64,000 nt of DNA from Massilia terrae (GTDB lineage: Bacteria > Pseudomonadota > Gammaproteobacteria > Burkholderiales > Burkholderiaceae_D). The stretch is from positions 62,001 through 126,000 of the forward strand of contig NZ_JANUGU010000001.1 in the NCBI RefSeq assembly GCF_024753145.1. Reading direction: 5' to 3'. The notes under the pieces are model-generated. The model was given only the letters and a program-made list of their open reading frames with translations. It did no database searches and was not told the origin of the DNA. Position 1 is the first letter of the stretch, and each line of letters starts with the position of its first letter. Shown in pieces: positions 18,624 through 29,181 of this stretch. The translations under genes were made by a program, and so were the position numbers.

Positions 18624-19411
18624 GTCACCTGCCCATTACCGAAGCCGAGCTGCACGCCTATGTCGACGGCCGCCTGCCGCCCGCGCGGCGCGCCGAGGTC
18701 GAGGCCTATCTCGCGGCGCTTCCGGAAGAAGCGGCGCGGGTTCAAGCCTATTCGGCCCAGAACGATGCCCTGCATGCCCTGTTCGATGGCGTGCTCGACG
18801 AGCCGGCCCCGCCGCCCCGAGCCCCGGTCCGAGCGGGCTGGCAGTGGCAGCGCCTTGCCGCCGCGCTGGCGATTGCGATTGCCGGCGGCGGCGCCGGCTG
18901 GTTCCTGCGCGGCGCCGCCGGCGCCGACCTGCGCCCGGCGGCCATGGCCCGCTATGGCTTTGCGCAACAAGCCAGTGCCGGGCTGGCGCACCAGGCCGCC
19001 GTCGCGCACGTGGTCTACAGCCCGGACGTACGCCGTCCGGTCGAGATCGGCGCCGAGCAGGAGGACCAGCTGGTCACCTGGCTGTCCAAGCGCCTCGGCA
19101 CCAAGGTGCGGCCGCCGCGCCTTGGCAAACTGGGCTATGAGCTGATCGGCGGGCGGCTGTTGCCCGGCGCCAGCGGTCCGGTGGCGCAATTCATGTACCA
19201 GGACCGCGCCGGCCAGCGTCTCACCGTGTACGTGTCGAACGAGCAGGCGCAGAATAAGGACACCGGCTTCCGCTTCGCCAAGGAGGGCCCGGTCAACGTG
19301 TTCTACTGGATCGACGGCAAGTTCGGCTACGCCTTGTCAGCCGGTATCGACAAGGGCGAGCTGGCACGCGTCGCGAGCGCCGTCTACGAACAACTGGAGG
19401 GACCGGCTTGA
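18620..19411 (+). CDS. Anti-sigma factor, membrane-bound
   Basis: A 263-residue protein. The cytoplasmic N-terminus (ITEAELHAYVDGRLPPARRAEVEAYL) matches the sigma-binding helical domain of anti-sigma factors of the RsiW/RskA kind, but no zinc-ligand HxxxCxxC is seen. One transmembrane helix lies at about 78-98 (LAAALAIAIAGGGAGWFLRG). The periplasmic part includes YSPDVRRPVEIGAEQEDQLVTWLSKRLG, familiar from such regulators. It is translationally coupled to the sigma factor. Confidence 0.88.
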   Translation: MSHLPITEAELHAYVDGRLPPARRAEVEAYLAALPEEAARVQAYSAQNDALHALFDGVLDEPAPPPRAPVRAGWQWQRLAAALAIAIAGGGAGWFLRGAAGADLRPAAMARYGFAQQASAGLAHQAAVAHVVYSPDVRRPVEIGAEQEDQLVTWLSKRLGTKVRPPRLGKLGYELIGGRLLPGASGPVAQFMYQDRAGQRLTVYVSNEQAQNKDTGFRFAKEGPVNVFYWIDGKFGYALSAGIDKGELARVASAVYEQLEGPA

Positions 19412-19854
19412 AAGTGATCTTCCTGTCAGCCGCCTGCCTATGGGTAAGCGCGTGCATGGCCCAGGGCCAGCCGGCCGCGCACCAGCACGGGCAGGGGAGC
19501 GCCACCCCCGCCACCTTCGTCGCCAGCAGCGCCAAGCCGTATGACCAACTCGCGAACGAGGCCATGGCCATCATGGACCGCGGCATGCGCAGCGCGCCGA
19601 TGGACGGCGTGCCGGACCACGACTTCGTCGCCATGATGGTTCCGCATCACCAGGGCGCGATCGACATGGCCAAGGCGATCCTGGTCCACAGCAAGGACCA
19701 GGAACTGCGCAACCTGGCGCAGGGCATCATCACCGAGCAGCAGAACGAAATCAACGTCATGCGGGCCTGGCTGCGGCGCTACCAGGCCGCTCACAGCCGT
19801 GCCGCGCCCGCCGCGCAGACGCCAACCGACAAGGACTCCCATGCACACCACTGA
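19408..19854 (+). CDS. DUF305 lipoprotein
   Basis: A 148-residue protein. The N-terminus LSAACLWVSACMAQ carries a lipobox-like VSAC, so it is probably lipidated and exported. The DUF305 domain has the conserved DHDFVAMMVPHHQGAIDMAKAIL, with a His pair often taken as metal-binding, and QQNEINVMRAWL. The start appears to be TTG 19408 inside the anti-sigma stop. The C-terminus ends in histidines (DSHAHH). It is in the ECF operon; a metal or redox role is inference from the family. Confidence 0.82.
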   Translation: MKVIFLSAACLWVSACMAQGQPAAHQHGQGSATPATFVASSAKPYDQLANEAMAIMDRGMRSAPMDGVPDHDFVAMMVPHHQGAIDMAKAILVHSKDQELRNLAQGIITEQQNEINVMRAWLRRYQAAHSRAAPAAQTPTDKDSHAHH

Positions 19855-21247
19855 CACGGTCCGCGCCGCCGGCGCCTTCGCCCTTGCCGCCGCCATGCTG
19901 GCGGCGCCCGCGCAAGCCCTGCCCAGGCCCGGCGACCGGGTCTACACGGCCGACCAGAACAGCAATACCGTCTCGGTCATCGACCCCACCACCAACACCC
20001 TGCTCGGCCAGGTCCGCCTCGGCAACCAGCGCCCGGACATCCTCTCTCCGCTGTACAAGGGCGAGATCAATGTGCACGGGCTGGGCTTCTCGCCGGACCA
20101 CAAGACCCTGGTCGCGATTGCCAACGGCTCCAATTCGGTGACCTTCATCGACACCGCCACCAACAAGGTCAAGGGCGTGACCTACATCGGCCGCTCGCCG
20201 CACGAAGGCTTCTTCACGGCCGACGGGCGCGAGGTATGGGTGGTGGTGCGCGGGGAAGACTACATTTCCGTGATCGACCCGGCCAGCTACAAGGAAAAAG
20301 GGCGCATCCAGACCACCGGCGGGCCGGGCATGGTGATGTTCCACCCGAACGGCAAGCTGGCCTTCGTGGTGTCGAGCTTCAATCCGGTGGTCGACGTCAT
20401 CGACGTCAAGTCGCGCAAGGTCATCAAGCACATCCCGGTGACCAGCCCGTTCTCGCCCTTCCTGCAGTTCACGCCCGACTTCAAGGAAATCTGGATGACC
20501 CACAAGGACGTCGGCAAGGTCACCCGCATCGACACCGCCACGCTGGCCGTCAAGGGCGTAATCGACACCGGCTTCATCACCAACCACCTCGCCTTCGCCA
20601 AGACCGCCAATGGCGTGCGCGCCTACGTCACGGTCGGCGGTGAAAACGTGGTGAAGGTGTACAGCACCGGCGACGCCCCGGCGCTGGTGGCGACCATCCC
20701 GACCGGCGCGCTGCCGCACGGTATCTGGAGCTCCGACGACGGCAGCCGCGTTTACGTCGGCCTGGAGAACGGCGACGCGGTGGACGTCATCGACACCGCC
20801 ACTGACAAGGTCGTCGCCCACGCGCCGGTGGGGCAGGCGCCGCAGGCTTTGGTCTACGTCTCGCATGCGGCGCCGGCCGGCGCCGGGACCGCCAACCTGG
20901 TCCCGCGGGTCAGCTCGGAACCGGTGAATATCGCGCTCAAGCCGAATGGCGGCATGGGCAAGGGTTTCGTGGTGGCGCGCAACCTCGGCGTGACCGATGC
21001 GCTGGAAGTGTTCCTGTTCAAGCTGAAACCGGATACCGTGTACAGCGTGTATGCCAGCGGCCAGGCCGCCCCGGTCGCCAGTTTCAAGACCGACGCCAGC
21101 GGCAAGGCCAACGGCACCGCCATCGGCCCGATGCGCGAAGTGGCCGGCGCGCTGTCCGGCAAACAGGGCGGCGCCAGCCGCATCCTCGTGATGGAAGGCG
21201 AGGCGGCGGCCGATCCGCAACATGCGGTGTTGTCGAGCGTGCAATAG
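19841..21247 (+). CDS. YncE-type beta-propeller protein, secreted
   Basis: A 468-residue protein starting at ATG 19841 within the end of the DUF305 gene. A signal peptide ends near APAQA (about residue 26). Seven-bladed propeller repeats of the YVTN kind follow: NTVSVIDPTTNTLLGQV, NSVTFIDTATNKVKGV, DYISVIDPASYKEKG, VTRIDTATLAVKGVI, DAVDVIDTATDKVVA. The last 130 residues are a separate beta-rich domain. Such proteins bind ligands or nucleic acids in the periplasm; the partner here is not known. Last gene of the ECF operon. Confidence 0.85.
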   Translation: MHTTDTVRAAGAFALAAAMLAAPAQALPRPGDRVYTADQNSNTVSVIDPTTNTLLGQVRLGNQRPDILSPLYKGEINVHGLGFSPDHKTLVAIANGSNSVTFIDTATNKVKGVTYIGRSPHEGFFTADGREVWVVVRGEDYISVIDPASYKEKGRIQTTGGPGMVMFHPNGKLAFVVSSFNPVVDVIDVKSRKVIKHIPVTSPFSPFLQFTPDFKEIWMTHKDVGKVTRIDTATLAVKGVIDTGFITNHLAFAKTANGVRAYVTVGGENVVKVYSTGDAPALVATIPTGALPHGIWSSDDGSRVYVGLENGDAVDVIDTATDKVVAHAPVGQAPQALVYVSHAAPAGAGTANLVPRVSSEPVNIALKPNGGMGKGFVVARNLGVTDALEVFLFKLKPDTVYSVYASGQAAPVASFKTDASGKANGTAIGPMREVAGALSGKQGGASRILVMEGEAAADPQHAVLSSVQ

Positions 21248-21267
21248 TACATGCGGAAAGCGCATAA

Positions 21268-21337
21268 GGAGCTTGACCAGAATGCTGCAACGCAGTAAGG
21301 TGTCTGTTACGCTTTGCAACCCCGAAGCTCCATGGTC
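21268..21337 (+). ncRNA. Structured element ahead of ilvI (candidate RNA)
   Basis: GGAGCTT (21268-21274) pairs with AAGCTCC (21325-21331), enclosing a second stem, GCAACGC-A-GTAA with TTACGCTTTGC, with one mismatch and one bulge. GACCA (21275-21279) could also pair with TGGTC (21333-21337) outside the first stem, giving a pseudoknot. It lies in the 367-base gene-free stretch between the propeller gene and ilvI. Whether it is transcribed cannot be seen. Confidence 0.35.
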
Positions 21338-21492
21338 ACCGGGCCAGTCCATACAGGGACCTTCCCGGCATTGACTCGCTTTCATTTGTAGGCAGTTTGC
21401 TCCGACCCGTGCCACAAGCGCGAGGAATGTGCTCACCGCTACAGAAACTCATGCCAAACGAGTTGCGTCCAGCGCCGGTTCACAGGATATCT

Positions 21493-21540
21493 ATGGGTAT
21501 CTGCAGGATCGACGTGACCGCAGAAAGAAGGGAAGCCTGA
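21493..21540 (+). CDS. Possible 15-codon leader ORF before ilvI
   Basis: AGGA at 21484-21487 precedes ATG 21493, which opens MGICRIDVTAERREA and stops at 21540, 74 bases before ilvI. It has no run of Ile, Val or Leu codons, so it does not look like a classical attenuator peptide. Listed as a weak candidate. Confidence 0.2.
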   Translation: MGICRIDVTAERREA

Positions 21541-21614
21541 GCGTCTGTCGCCGTCGCACATTTCGTTAGGAAAGAGCATCCGATCACTCCCCAATGGGTT
21601 TTGAAAGGAATGTT

Positions 21615-23341
21615 ATGAGTAACGAAGCCACAGCGCCAATCACTGGCGCAGAGATTGTCGTGCGTTGCCTGGCCGAGGAGGGCGTCGAGCACGTCTTCGG
21701 ATATCCGGGCGGGGCAGTCCTCTACATCTACGACGCCATCTTCCAGCAGGACAAGTTCAAGCACATCCTGGTGCGCCACGAACAGGCCGCGGTGCATGCC
21801 GCCGACGCCTATTCGCGCAGCTCCAACAAGGTCGGCGTTGCCCTGGTCACTTCCGGACCGGGCGTCACCAATGCCGTCACCGGCCTGTCGACCGCCTACA
21901 TGGACTCGATCCCGATGGTGGTCATCACCGGCCAGGTGCCGAGCCACGCCATCGGCCAGGACGCGTTCCAGGAATGCGACACGGTCGGCATCACGCGCCC
22001 CGTGGTCAAGCACAATTTCCTGGTCAAGGACGTGCGCGAGCTGGCCGCCACCATCAAGAAAGCCTTCTTCATCGCGCGCACCGGCCGTCCCGGCCCGGTG
22101 CTGGTCGACATCCCGAAGGACATCTCGATGCACAAGTGCGCGTTCGAGTATCCGCGCGAAATCGAGATGCGCTCGTACAAGCCGGTCGACAAGGGCCACA
22201 CCGGCCAGATCCGCAAGGCGGTGCAGCTGCTGCTGGCGGCCGAGCGGCCGATGATCTACACCGGCGGCGGCGTGATCCTGGCCAATGCCTCGAACGAGCT
22301 GAACAAGCTGGTCGACAAGCTCGGCTACCCGGTCACGAATACGCTGATGGGCCTGGGCGGCTACCGCGCCGGCAGCGACAAATTCGTCGGCATGCCCGGC
22401 ATGCACGGCACCTACGAAGCGAACATGGCGATGCAGCACTGCGACGTCCTGATCGCGATCGGCGCCCGTTTCGACGACCGCGTGATCGGCAATCCCAAGC
22501 ACTTCGCCAGCAACCCGCGCAAGATCATCCACGTCGACATCGACCCGTCCTCGATCTCCAAGCGGGTCAAGGTCGACATCCCGATCGTCGGCAACGTCAA
22601 GGACGTGCTGGTCGAACTGCTGAGCCAGCTCGACGCCGCCGAAGCCAAGCCGAACGCCGAGTCGCTGCGCTCCTGGTGGAGCCAGATCAACGCCTGGCGT
22701 TCGAAGGAATGCCTGAAGTACACCCCGTCGACCGAGGTCATCAAGCCGCAGTCGGTGGTCGAAGCCGTGTGGCGCGCGACCGATGGCGATGCCTTCATCA
22801 CCTCGGACGTCGGCCAGCACCAGATGTGGGCCGCGCAGTACTACCCGTTCAACAAGCCGCGCCGCTGGATCAATTCGGGCGGCCTGGGCACGATGGGCGT
22901 CGGCCTGCCGTACGCGATGGGCGTGCAGATGGCCAATCCGGATGCGACCGTCGCCTGCATCACCGGCGAAGGCTCGATCCAGATGTGCATCCAGGAGCTG
23001 GCCACCTGCAAGCAATACCACCTGACGCCGAAGATCATCCTGCTCAACAACGGCTACCTGGGCATGGTGCGCCAGTGGCAGGAACTGGACTACGAGTCGC
23101 GCTATTCGGAATCCTATGTGCACTCGCTGCCGGACTTCCAGAAGCTGGCCGAAGCCTATGGCCACGTCGGCATGCGCATCGACAAGCCGGCCGACGTCGA
23201 CGGCGCGCTGCGCGAAGCCTTCGCGATGAAGGACCGCCTGGTGTTCATGAACTTCATCACCGATCCGGACGAGAACGTCTGGCCCATGGTGAAGGCGGGC
23301 AAGGGCCTGTCTGAAATGCTGCTCGGATCGGAGGACCTGTA

Positions 23342-23342
<1 letters not shown>
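21615..23342 (+). CDS. ilvI: Acetolactate synthase, large subunit
   Basis: A 575-residue ThDP enzyme making acetolactate or acetohydroxybutyrate, first step of branched-chain amino acid synthesis. The catalytic glutamate lies in LVRHEQAAVHAADAY, the FAD-binding middle domain includes IAIGARFDDRVIGN, and the ThDP-Mg motif runs from GEGSIQM to LNNGYLGM. The ATG at 21615 behind AAAGGA (21604-21609) is preferred over the ATG at 21594. Its stop and the ilvH start share a base (TAATG). Confidence 0.96.
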
Positions 23343-24885
<1,543 letters not shown>

Positions 24886-24895
24886 AGAAGTACCA

Positions 24896-24999
24896 CGTCG
24901 TCCCCGCGGAGGCGGGGACCCATGGAACGTTTGCGTTGAGAGCGGTTACGCCGCAGGCCAGCAAACTCAGCATGGGTCCCCGCCTTCGCGGGGACGACG
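24896..24999. repeat. REP-like two-hairpin inverted repeat (CCCC variant)
   Basis: Starts CGTCGTCCCCGCGGAGGCGG and ends CGCGGGGACGACG. The stem uses TCCCCGC/GCGGGGA where the copy at 11804 uses TTCCCGC/GCGGGAA, so both stem sides changed together. ACCCATG and CATGGGT mark the inner ends. Located directly after ilvC. Confidence 0.9.
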
Positions 25000-25129
25000 A
25001 TTTTGACGTTGGGGGTAAACCCACGGGCGAGAAATTGCAACGATTCGATACAGAAAATCAATACTTCTTCAAAAAACTGTATCGTATTCTGCACTGCGGC
25101 ACTACCGCCGCCTCTCCCGGAGAATAAGA

Positions 25130-25885
25130 ATGTCGCCCAAAAAACTCGTCCTGATCCTGAGCCTTGCAGCCGCCATGTCCGCCCATGCGCAAACCGGTCC
25201 TTCGACCAGCGGCACCACGGTGTTCATCCCCGCCACCGGCGAGGTGACGCACGCCAACGATGAAGCAACGGTCATGTTCTCGATCGAAGAACAGGACAAG
25301 GACAAAGCCGCGGCCGCCTCGCGCGTGAACCGCAAGATGAAGGAGGGGATGGACATCATCCGCTCCGCCGACCCCGGCGCGCAGCTCAAGACCCTGGGCT
25401 ATTACACCTACCCGGTCTATCCGGAGCAACCCCGCCCGCTGCCCGTGCAGGGCGCGCCGCGCCCCCTGGTGCCGGTCGGCTGGCGCGTCGGCCAGCAGTT
25501 GCAGGTGAAGACGCGCAACCTGGCGGCGCTGGAAAAGACCGCCGCCGCCGCGCAGAAGGTGCTGGCGCTGAACGGCCTGAGCTTCGGCCTGGCGCGCGAT
25601 ACCATGAAACGCCTCGACGACCAGCGCATCGCCGAAGCCTACAAGAATCTCAACGAGCGCCTGGCCTCGATCGCGCGCGCGATGGGCCGCAATCCGGCCG
25701 ACGCCGTGCTCGACACGGTCGACCTCGAAGGCGCCGGCAACGTGCGCCCGCCGATGATGGACGCGGCCGCGCCGATGATGTACTCGCGCGCCGCCAAGGT
25801 CCAGCAGGACGTGGCCGAGCCCAGCTTCGAGCCGGGCGAGACCACGCTGCAGATGCATCTGACAGGAAAGGTGAAATTCAAGTAA
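25130..25885 (+). CDS. SIMPL-domain (DUF541) periplasmic protein
   Basis: A 251-residue protein with a signal peptide (SLAAAMSAHAQ, about residues 10-21) and the SIMPL/DUF541 fold: ATGEVTHANDEATVMFSIEEQDKDKAAAASRVN at the start, LGYYTYPVYPEQ in the middle, and VGWRVGQQLQVKTRNLAALEKTAAAAQK after it. The fold is seen in OMP-like oxidative-stress proteins; function is not established. It is a single gene between ilvC and pssA. Confidence 0.8.
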   Translation: MSPKKLVLILSLAAAMSAHAQTGPSTSGTTVFIPATGEVTHANDEATVMFSIEEQDKDKAAAASRVNRKMKEGMDIIRSADPGAQLKTLGYYTYPVYPEQPRPLPVQGAPRPLVPVGWRVGQQLQVKTRNLAALEKTAAAAQKVLALNGLSFGLARDTMKRLDDQRIAEAYKNLNERLASIARAMGRNPADAVLDTVDLEGAGNVRPPMMDAAAPMMYSRAAKVQQDVAEPSFEPGETTLQMHLTGKVKFK

Positions 25886-25921
25886 GAGTGTTCGTTCGCT
25901 AACAAGTCACGGGCCGCCCAC

Positions 25922-25927
25922 TATAAT
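25922..25927 (+). promoter_or_regulatory. -10 box TATAAT before pssA
   Basis: A perfect TATAAT hexamer 44 bases before the pssA start. No good -35 is seen 16-18 bases upstream, so only the -10 is listed. Confidence 0.4.
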
Positions 25928-25970
25928 GGCGCGGTCGGCGCCTCGCGCGACCCTTACTTGACAGACATAT

Positions 25971-26822
25971 ATGGCAACTTTCCCACGACGCAGAAAAGCC
26001 GGCGCACCGCTGGCCCCGAAGGCTCCCCGCTCCCGTTTCGGCCGCCGCGCCGACGGCCAGCGCGGGCGCGGCATCTACCTGCTGCCCAACGCATTCACCA
26101 CCGGGGCCCTGTTCTGCGGCTTCTACGCGATCGTGATGGCGATGAACCAGCGCTTCGACTACGCCTGCTGGGCCGTGTTCATCGCCATGATCCTCGACGG
26201 CCTGGACGGCCGCATCGCGCGCCTGACCAACACCCAGTCCGAATTCGGCGCCCAGTACGACAGCCTGTCCGACATGGTGTCGTTCGGCGCCGCGCCGGCG
26301 CTGGTGATCTACGAATACTCGCTGCGCGGCCTGGGCAAGCTGGGCTGGATCGCGGCCTTCGTCTACTGCGCCGGCGCCGCGCTGCGCCTGGCCCGATTCA
26401 ACACCAACATCGCGGTGGTCGACAAGCGCTACTTCCAGGGCCTGCCCAGCCCCTCGGCGGCGGCGCTGGTGGTCGGCTTCATCCTGATGATGACCGACCC
26501 CGACGTCAATGTCAGCGCGCGCTCGGTCGACTGGATCAGCTGGATCATCGCCCTGTTCGCGGGCCTGACCATGGTCACCAACGTCCCGTTCTACAGCTTC
26601 AAGGACGTCAACTTCAAGAAGTCGGTGCCCTTCATCGTCGTGTTCCTGATCGCGCTGGTGTTCGCGCTGGTGGCGATCAAGCCGGCCGTCGTGCTGTGGC
26701 CGCTGTTTGTTTTATACGGTTTATCCGGTTATGTGGTGCTGCTGTGGCGGTTTGCGAAGGGCAAGCCGGTCAGCATCATCCAGACCGAAGACGAATCGTT
26801 CGACCCGAGCGAGCGCCGCTAG
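25971..26822 (+). CDS. pssA: CDP-diacylglycerol-serine O-phosphatidyltransferase
   Basis: A 283-residue membrane enzyme making phosphatidylserine from CDP-diacylglycerol and serine. The CDP-alcohol phosphotransferase signature DGxxARx8GxxxDxxxD is complete in DGLDGRIARL and GAQYDSLSD. About seven transmembrane helices follow a basic N-terminal tail of some 30 residues (RRRKAG, RSRFGRRADGQRGRG). In many Burkholderiales this gene stands between ilvC and leuA, as here. Confidence 0.95.
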   Translation: MATFPRRRKAGAPLAPKAPRSRFGRRADGQRGRGIYLLPNAFTTGALFCGFYAIVMAMNQRFDYACWAVFIAMILDGLDGRIARLTNTQSEFGAQYDSLSDMVSFGAAPALVIYEYSLRGLGKLGWIAAFVYCAGAALRLARFNTNIAVVDKRYFQGLPSPSAAALVVGFILMMTDPDVNVSARSVDWISWIIALFAGLTMVTNVPFYSFKDVNFKKSVPFIVVFLIALVFALVAIKPAVVLWPLFVLYGLSGYVVLLWRFAKGKPVSIIQTEDESFDPSERR

Positions 26823-26874
26823 CCGCCCACGAGGCGGCCGGGTCGCGTTCGCGTAATTTGTTATTGGAGACGTC

Positions 26875-28425
26875 ATGTTTGACCCGAATCGCCTCATCAT
26901 TTTCGACACCACCCTGCGCGACGGCGAGCAATCGCCCGGCGCATCGATGACCAAGGACGAAAAGGTGCGCATCGCGCGCCAGCTGGAGCGGCTACGGGTG
27001 GACGTCATCGAGGCCGGCTTCGCGGCCGCCTCGCCGGGCGACTTCGAAGCGATCCGCGCGATTTCCTCGGTGGTGCGTGAGTCGACCATCTGCTCGCTGT
27101 CGCGCGCCAACGACCGCGACATCGCGCGCGCCGCCGAGGCGCTGCAGCCGGCGCCGCGCAAGCGCATCCACACCTTCATCGCGACCTCGCCGCTGCACAT
27201 GAAAATAAAGCTGCGCATGGAGCCGGAGCAGGTGCTGGAGCAGGCCAGGCTGGCGGTGCGCTTCGCCCGCAACCACACCGACGACATCGAATTCTCGCCT
27301 GAAGACGGCAGCCGCTCGGAAGAAGACTTCCTGTGCCGCGTGCTGGAGACCGTGATCGCGGAAGGCGCGACCACCATCAACTTCCCTGACACCGTCGGCT
27401 ACGCGGTCCCCGAGCAGTTCGGCGAGCGCATCCGCCGCCTGCGCGAGCGCGTGCCCAATTCGGACAAGGCCATCTGGTCGGTCCACTGCCACAACGACCT
27501 TGGCCTCGCGGTGGCCAACTCGCTGGCCGGCGTGATGATCGGCGGCGCGCGCCAGATCGAGTGCACCATCAACGGCCTGGGCGAACGGGCCGGCAATACC
27601 TCGCTGGAAGAGGTGGTCATGGCGGTCAAGACCCGCGCCGACTACTTCAACCTCACGCTCGGCATCGACACCACCCAGATCGTGCCGGCCTCGAAGATGG
27701 TCTCGCAAGTGACCGGCTTCGCGGTCCAGCCGAACAAGGCGGTGGTCGGCGCCAACGCCTTCGCGCACGCCTCGGGCATCCACCAGGACGGCATCCTGAA
27801 GGCCCGCGAGACCTACGAGATCATGCGCGCCGAAGACGTGGGCTGGACCGCCAACAAGATCGTGCTGGGCAAGCTCTCGGGCCGCAACGCCTTCAAGCAG
27901 CGCCTGCAGGAGCTGGGCCTGGAGCTCGAATCCGAGGCCGAAGTCAACGCCGCCTTTGCCCGCTTCAAGGACCTGGCCGACCGCAAGTCCGAGATCTTCG
28001 ACGAGGACATCATGGCGCTGGTGTCGGCCGAGGAGCAGGCGCACGAGGGCGAGTACTACCGCTTCGTGTCGATGTCGCAGCGTTCCGAGACCGGCGAGCT
28101 GCCGCACGCGCGCATCAGCTTCTCGATCGACGGCAAGGAATGCAGCGCCGAGGCGAGCGGCGACGGCCCGGTCGACGCCATCATCAACGCGATCGAGTCG
28201 CAGGCCAACAGCGGCGCCGAGCTGCTGCTGTTCACCATCAACGCGATCAGCGGCGGCCCGCAGTCGCAGGGCGAAGTGCAGGTGCGCCTGTCGCGCGCCG
28301 GACGCATCGTCAATGGTGTCGGCGCCGATCCGGACATCGTGGTGGCCTCGGCCAAGGCCTACATCGCGGGCCTGAACAAACTGCAGTCGAAAGTCGAGCG
28401 CCTCAACCCGCAAGTGGGACCGTGA
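26875..28425 (+). CDS. leuA: 2-isopropylmalate synthase
   Basis: A 516-residue enzyme condensing acetyl-CoA with 2-oxoisovalerate, first committed step of leucine synthesis. The catalytic HMGL-like barrel opens with [18 protein letters not shown]; metal and substrate residues include [18 protein letters not shown] and [13 protein letters not shown]. The C-terminal leucine-sensing domain (about 390-510) includes [16 protein letters not shown]. Length is normal for bacterial LeuA. Confidence 0.97.
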   Translation: MFDPNRLIIFDTTLRDGEQSPGASMTKDEKVRIARQLERLRVDVIEAGFAAASPGDFEAIRAISSVVRESTICSLSRANDRDIARAAEALQPAPRKRIHTFIATSPLHMKIKLRMEPEQVLEQARLAVRFARNHTDDIEFSPEDGSRSEEDFLCRVLETVIAEGATTINFPDTVGYAVPEQFGERIRRLRERVPNSDKAIWSVHCHNDLGLAVANSLAGVMIGGARQIECTINGLGERAGNTSLEEVVMAVKTRADYFNLTLGIDTTQIVPASKMVSQVTGFAVQPNKAVVGANAFAHASGIHQDGILKARETYEIMRAEDVGWTANKIVLGKLSGRNAFKQRLQELGLELESEAEVNAAFARFKDLADRKSEIFDEDIMALVSAEEQAHEGEYYRFVSMSQRSETGELPHARISFSIDGKECSAEASGDGPVDAIINAIESQANSGAELLLFTINAISGGPQSQGEVQVRLSRAGRIVNGVGADPDIVVASAKAYIAGLNKLQSKVERLNPQVGP

Positions 28426-28499
28426 AGCGCGCGCACAGTTGCGGCTTGATGACAAGTTCGCTATCGTTGGGGCATCCGTCACCGAAAAAGGATGTCCCG

Positions 28500-28877
28500 A
28501 TGATTGCGCGCCTCACATTCCTGTTCGTCGCCCTGGCGATGGCCGTCATTACGTCCGGCTGCGCCGTCGCGACTGACCTCGCGCACAGGACATCCTCGGT
28601 CTGCCAGCTGTCGGCCGACGGCGGGGTCAGTTGCGGCGGCCGGGCCACCGGCTGCATGGGCTCCGCGGACGGCAGGTCGGTGGCCTGCGGCGGCGCTGCC
28701 ACCCAGTGCCTCAAGTCGGTCGACGGCCACGCCGTGGCCTGCGGCGGGCGCGCCGACTACTGCGCCAAATCCACCGACGGCAGCGCCGCGGCCTGCGGCG
28801 GCGCGGCGGACTACTGCGAGAAGGCCGCGAGCGGCATTGCCTGCGGCGGCATGTACCGGCCGCGGATGTGGCGGTAG
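28500..28877 (+). CDS. Cysteine-rich 18-residue-repeat lipoprotein A
   Basis: A 125-residue protein. The signal peptide ends in a lipobox ITSGC (Cys21), so it should be a lipoprotein. From Cys35 there are five tandem units of about 18 residues, CxxSxDGxxVACGGxAxx: the first is one residue short and the last truncated, followed by the basic tail MYRPRMWR. Each unit has two cysteines and a CGG turn, ten in the repeat region. AAGGA lies about 8 bases before the ATG. A paralogue lies at 30356. I know of no named family; structural or metal/redox roles are only speculation. Confidence 0.8.
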   Translation: MIARLTFLFVALAMAVITSGCAVATDLAHRTSSVCQLSADGGVSCGGRATGCMGSADGRSVACGGAATQCLKSVDGHAVACGGRADYCAKSTDGSAAACGGAADYCEKAASGIACGGMYRPRMWR

Positions 28878-28907
28878 CCCCCCCGAATAAAACTTTTTAG
28901 TTAGCAC

Positions 28908-29015
28908 CGTCGTCCCGGCGAAGGCCGGGACCCATGGACGAGTGGCGTTATCGAAAACTCGATATCGCTCCACTGCTCAAACGTTCCATGGGTCCCGTCC
29001 CTCGCCGGGACGACG
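28908..29015. repeat. REP-like two-hairpin inverted repeat (CCGGC variant)
   Basis: Starts CGTCGTCCCGGCGAAGGCCG and ends TCGCCGGGACGACG, with ACCCATGGA and TCCATGGGT inner marks. The left stem is GTCCCGGC/GCCGGGAC, another compensated variant of the family. It follows the first cysteine-repeat gene by 30 bases. Confidence 0.9.
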
Positions 29016-29065
29016 TTCATTTTGAGCCTTCGCACTCCCGTCGAATCGCTACCAAAGCAATAAAA

Positions 29066-29101
29066 ATTGCTATGACATAGCAATTGTTGTGCTATTATAA
29101 A
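29066..29101 (+). promoter_or_regulatory. Palindromic operator over a candidate promoter
   Basis: ATTGCTAT-GAC-ATAGCAAT (29066-29084) is a perfect inverted repeat with 8-base arms. It overlaps a possible -35 ATGACA (29072-29077), with TATAAA (29096-29101) 18 bases on as a possible -10. A dimeric repressor could block this promoter. The stretch is clearly more AT-rich than its surroundings. Confidence 0.5.
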
Positions 29102-29109
29102 TCCAGTCA

Positions 29110-29131
29110 ATTACTTCCATAAGGAGGTAAT
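29110..29131 (+). promoter_or_regulatory. Hairpin enclosing a Shine-Dalgarno sequence
   Basis: ATTACTTCC-ATAA-GGAGGTAAT folds into a 9-pair stem (one G-U) whose right arm contains most of the AAGGAGGT ribosome site at 29121-29128. It could hide or expose the site that serves the 13-codon leader at 29140. Confidence 0.45.
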
Positions 29132-29139
29132 CGATACGA

Positions 29140-29181
29140 ATGAATTCACCACGTGTGCCACAATCAGAGGACAAGAAATGA
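29140..29181 (+). CDS. Possible 13-codon leader ORF coupled to the S41 gene
   Basis: ATG 29140 opens MNSPRVPQSEDKK and stops at TGA 29179-29181, overlapping the S41 start as ATGA. The Shine-Dalgarno AAGGAGGT is about 11 bases upstream, slightly far. Translation of the leader may couple to the peptidase gene. Too short to judge by composition. Confidence 0.35.
   Translation: MNSPRVPQSEDKK

Noticed and set aside
21480..23165. A 561-codon open frame antisense to ilvI
   Set aside because: Shadow of ilvI, which has all catalytic motifs.
25958..25975. TTGACA followed by TATATG just before pssA
   Set aside because: The two boxes are only 4 bases apart and run into the start codon, so they cannot form a promoter.
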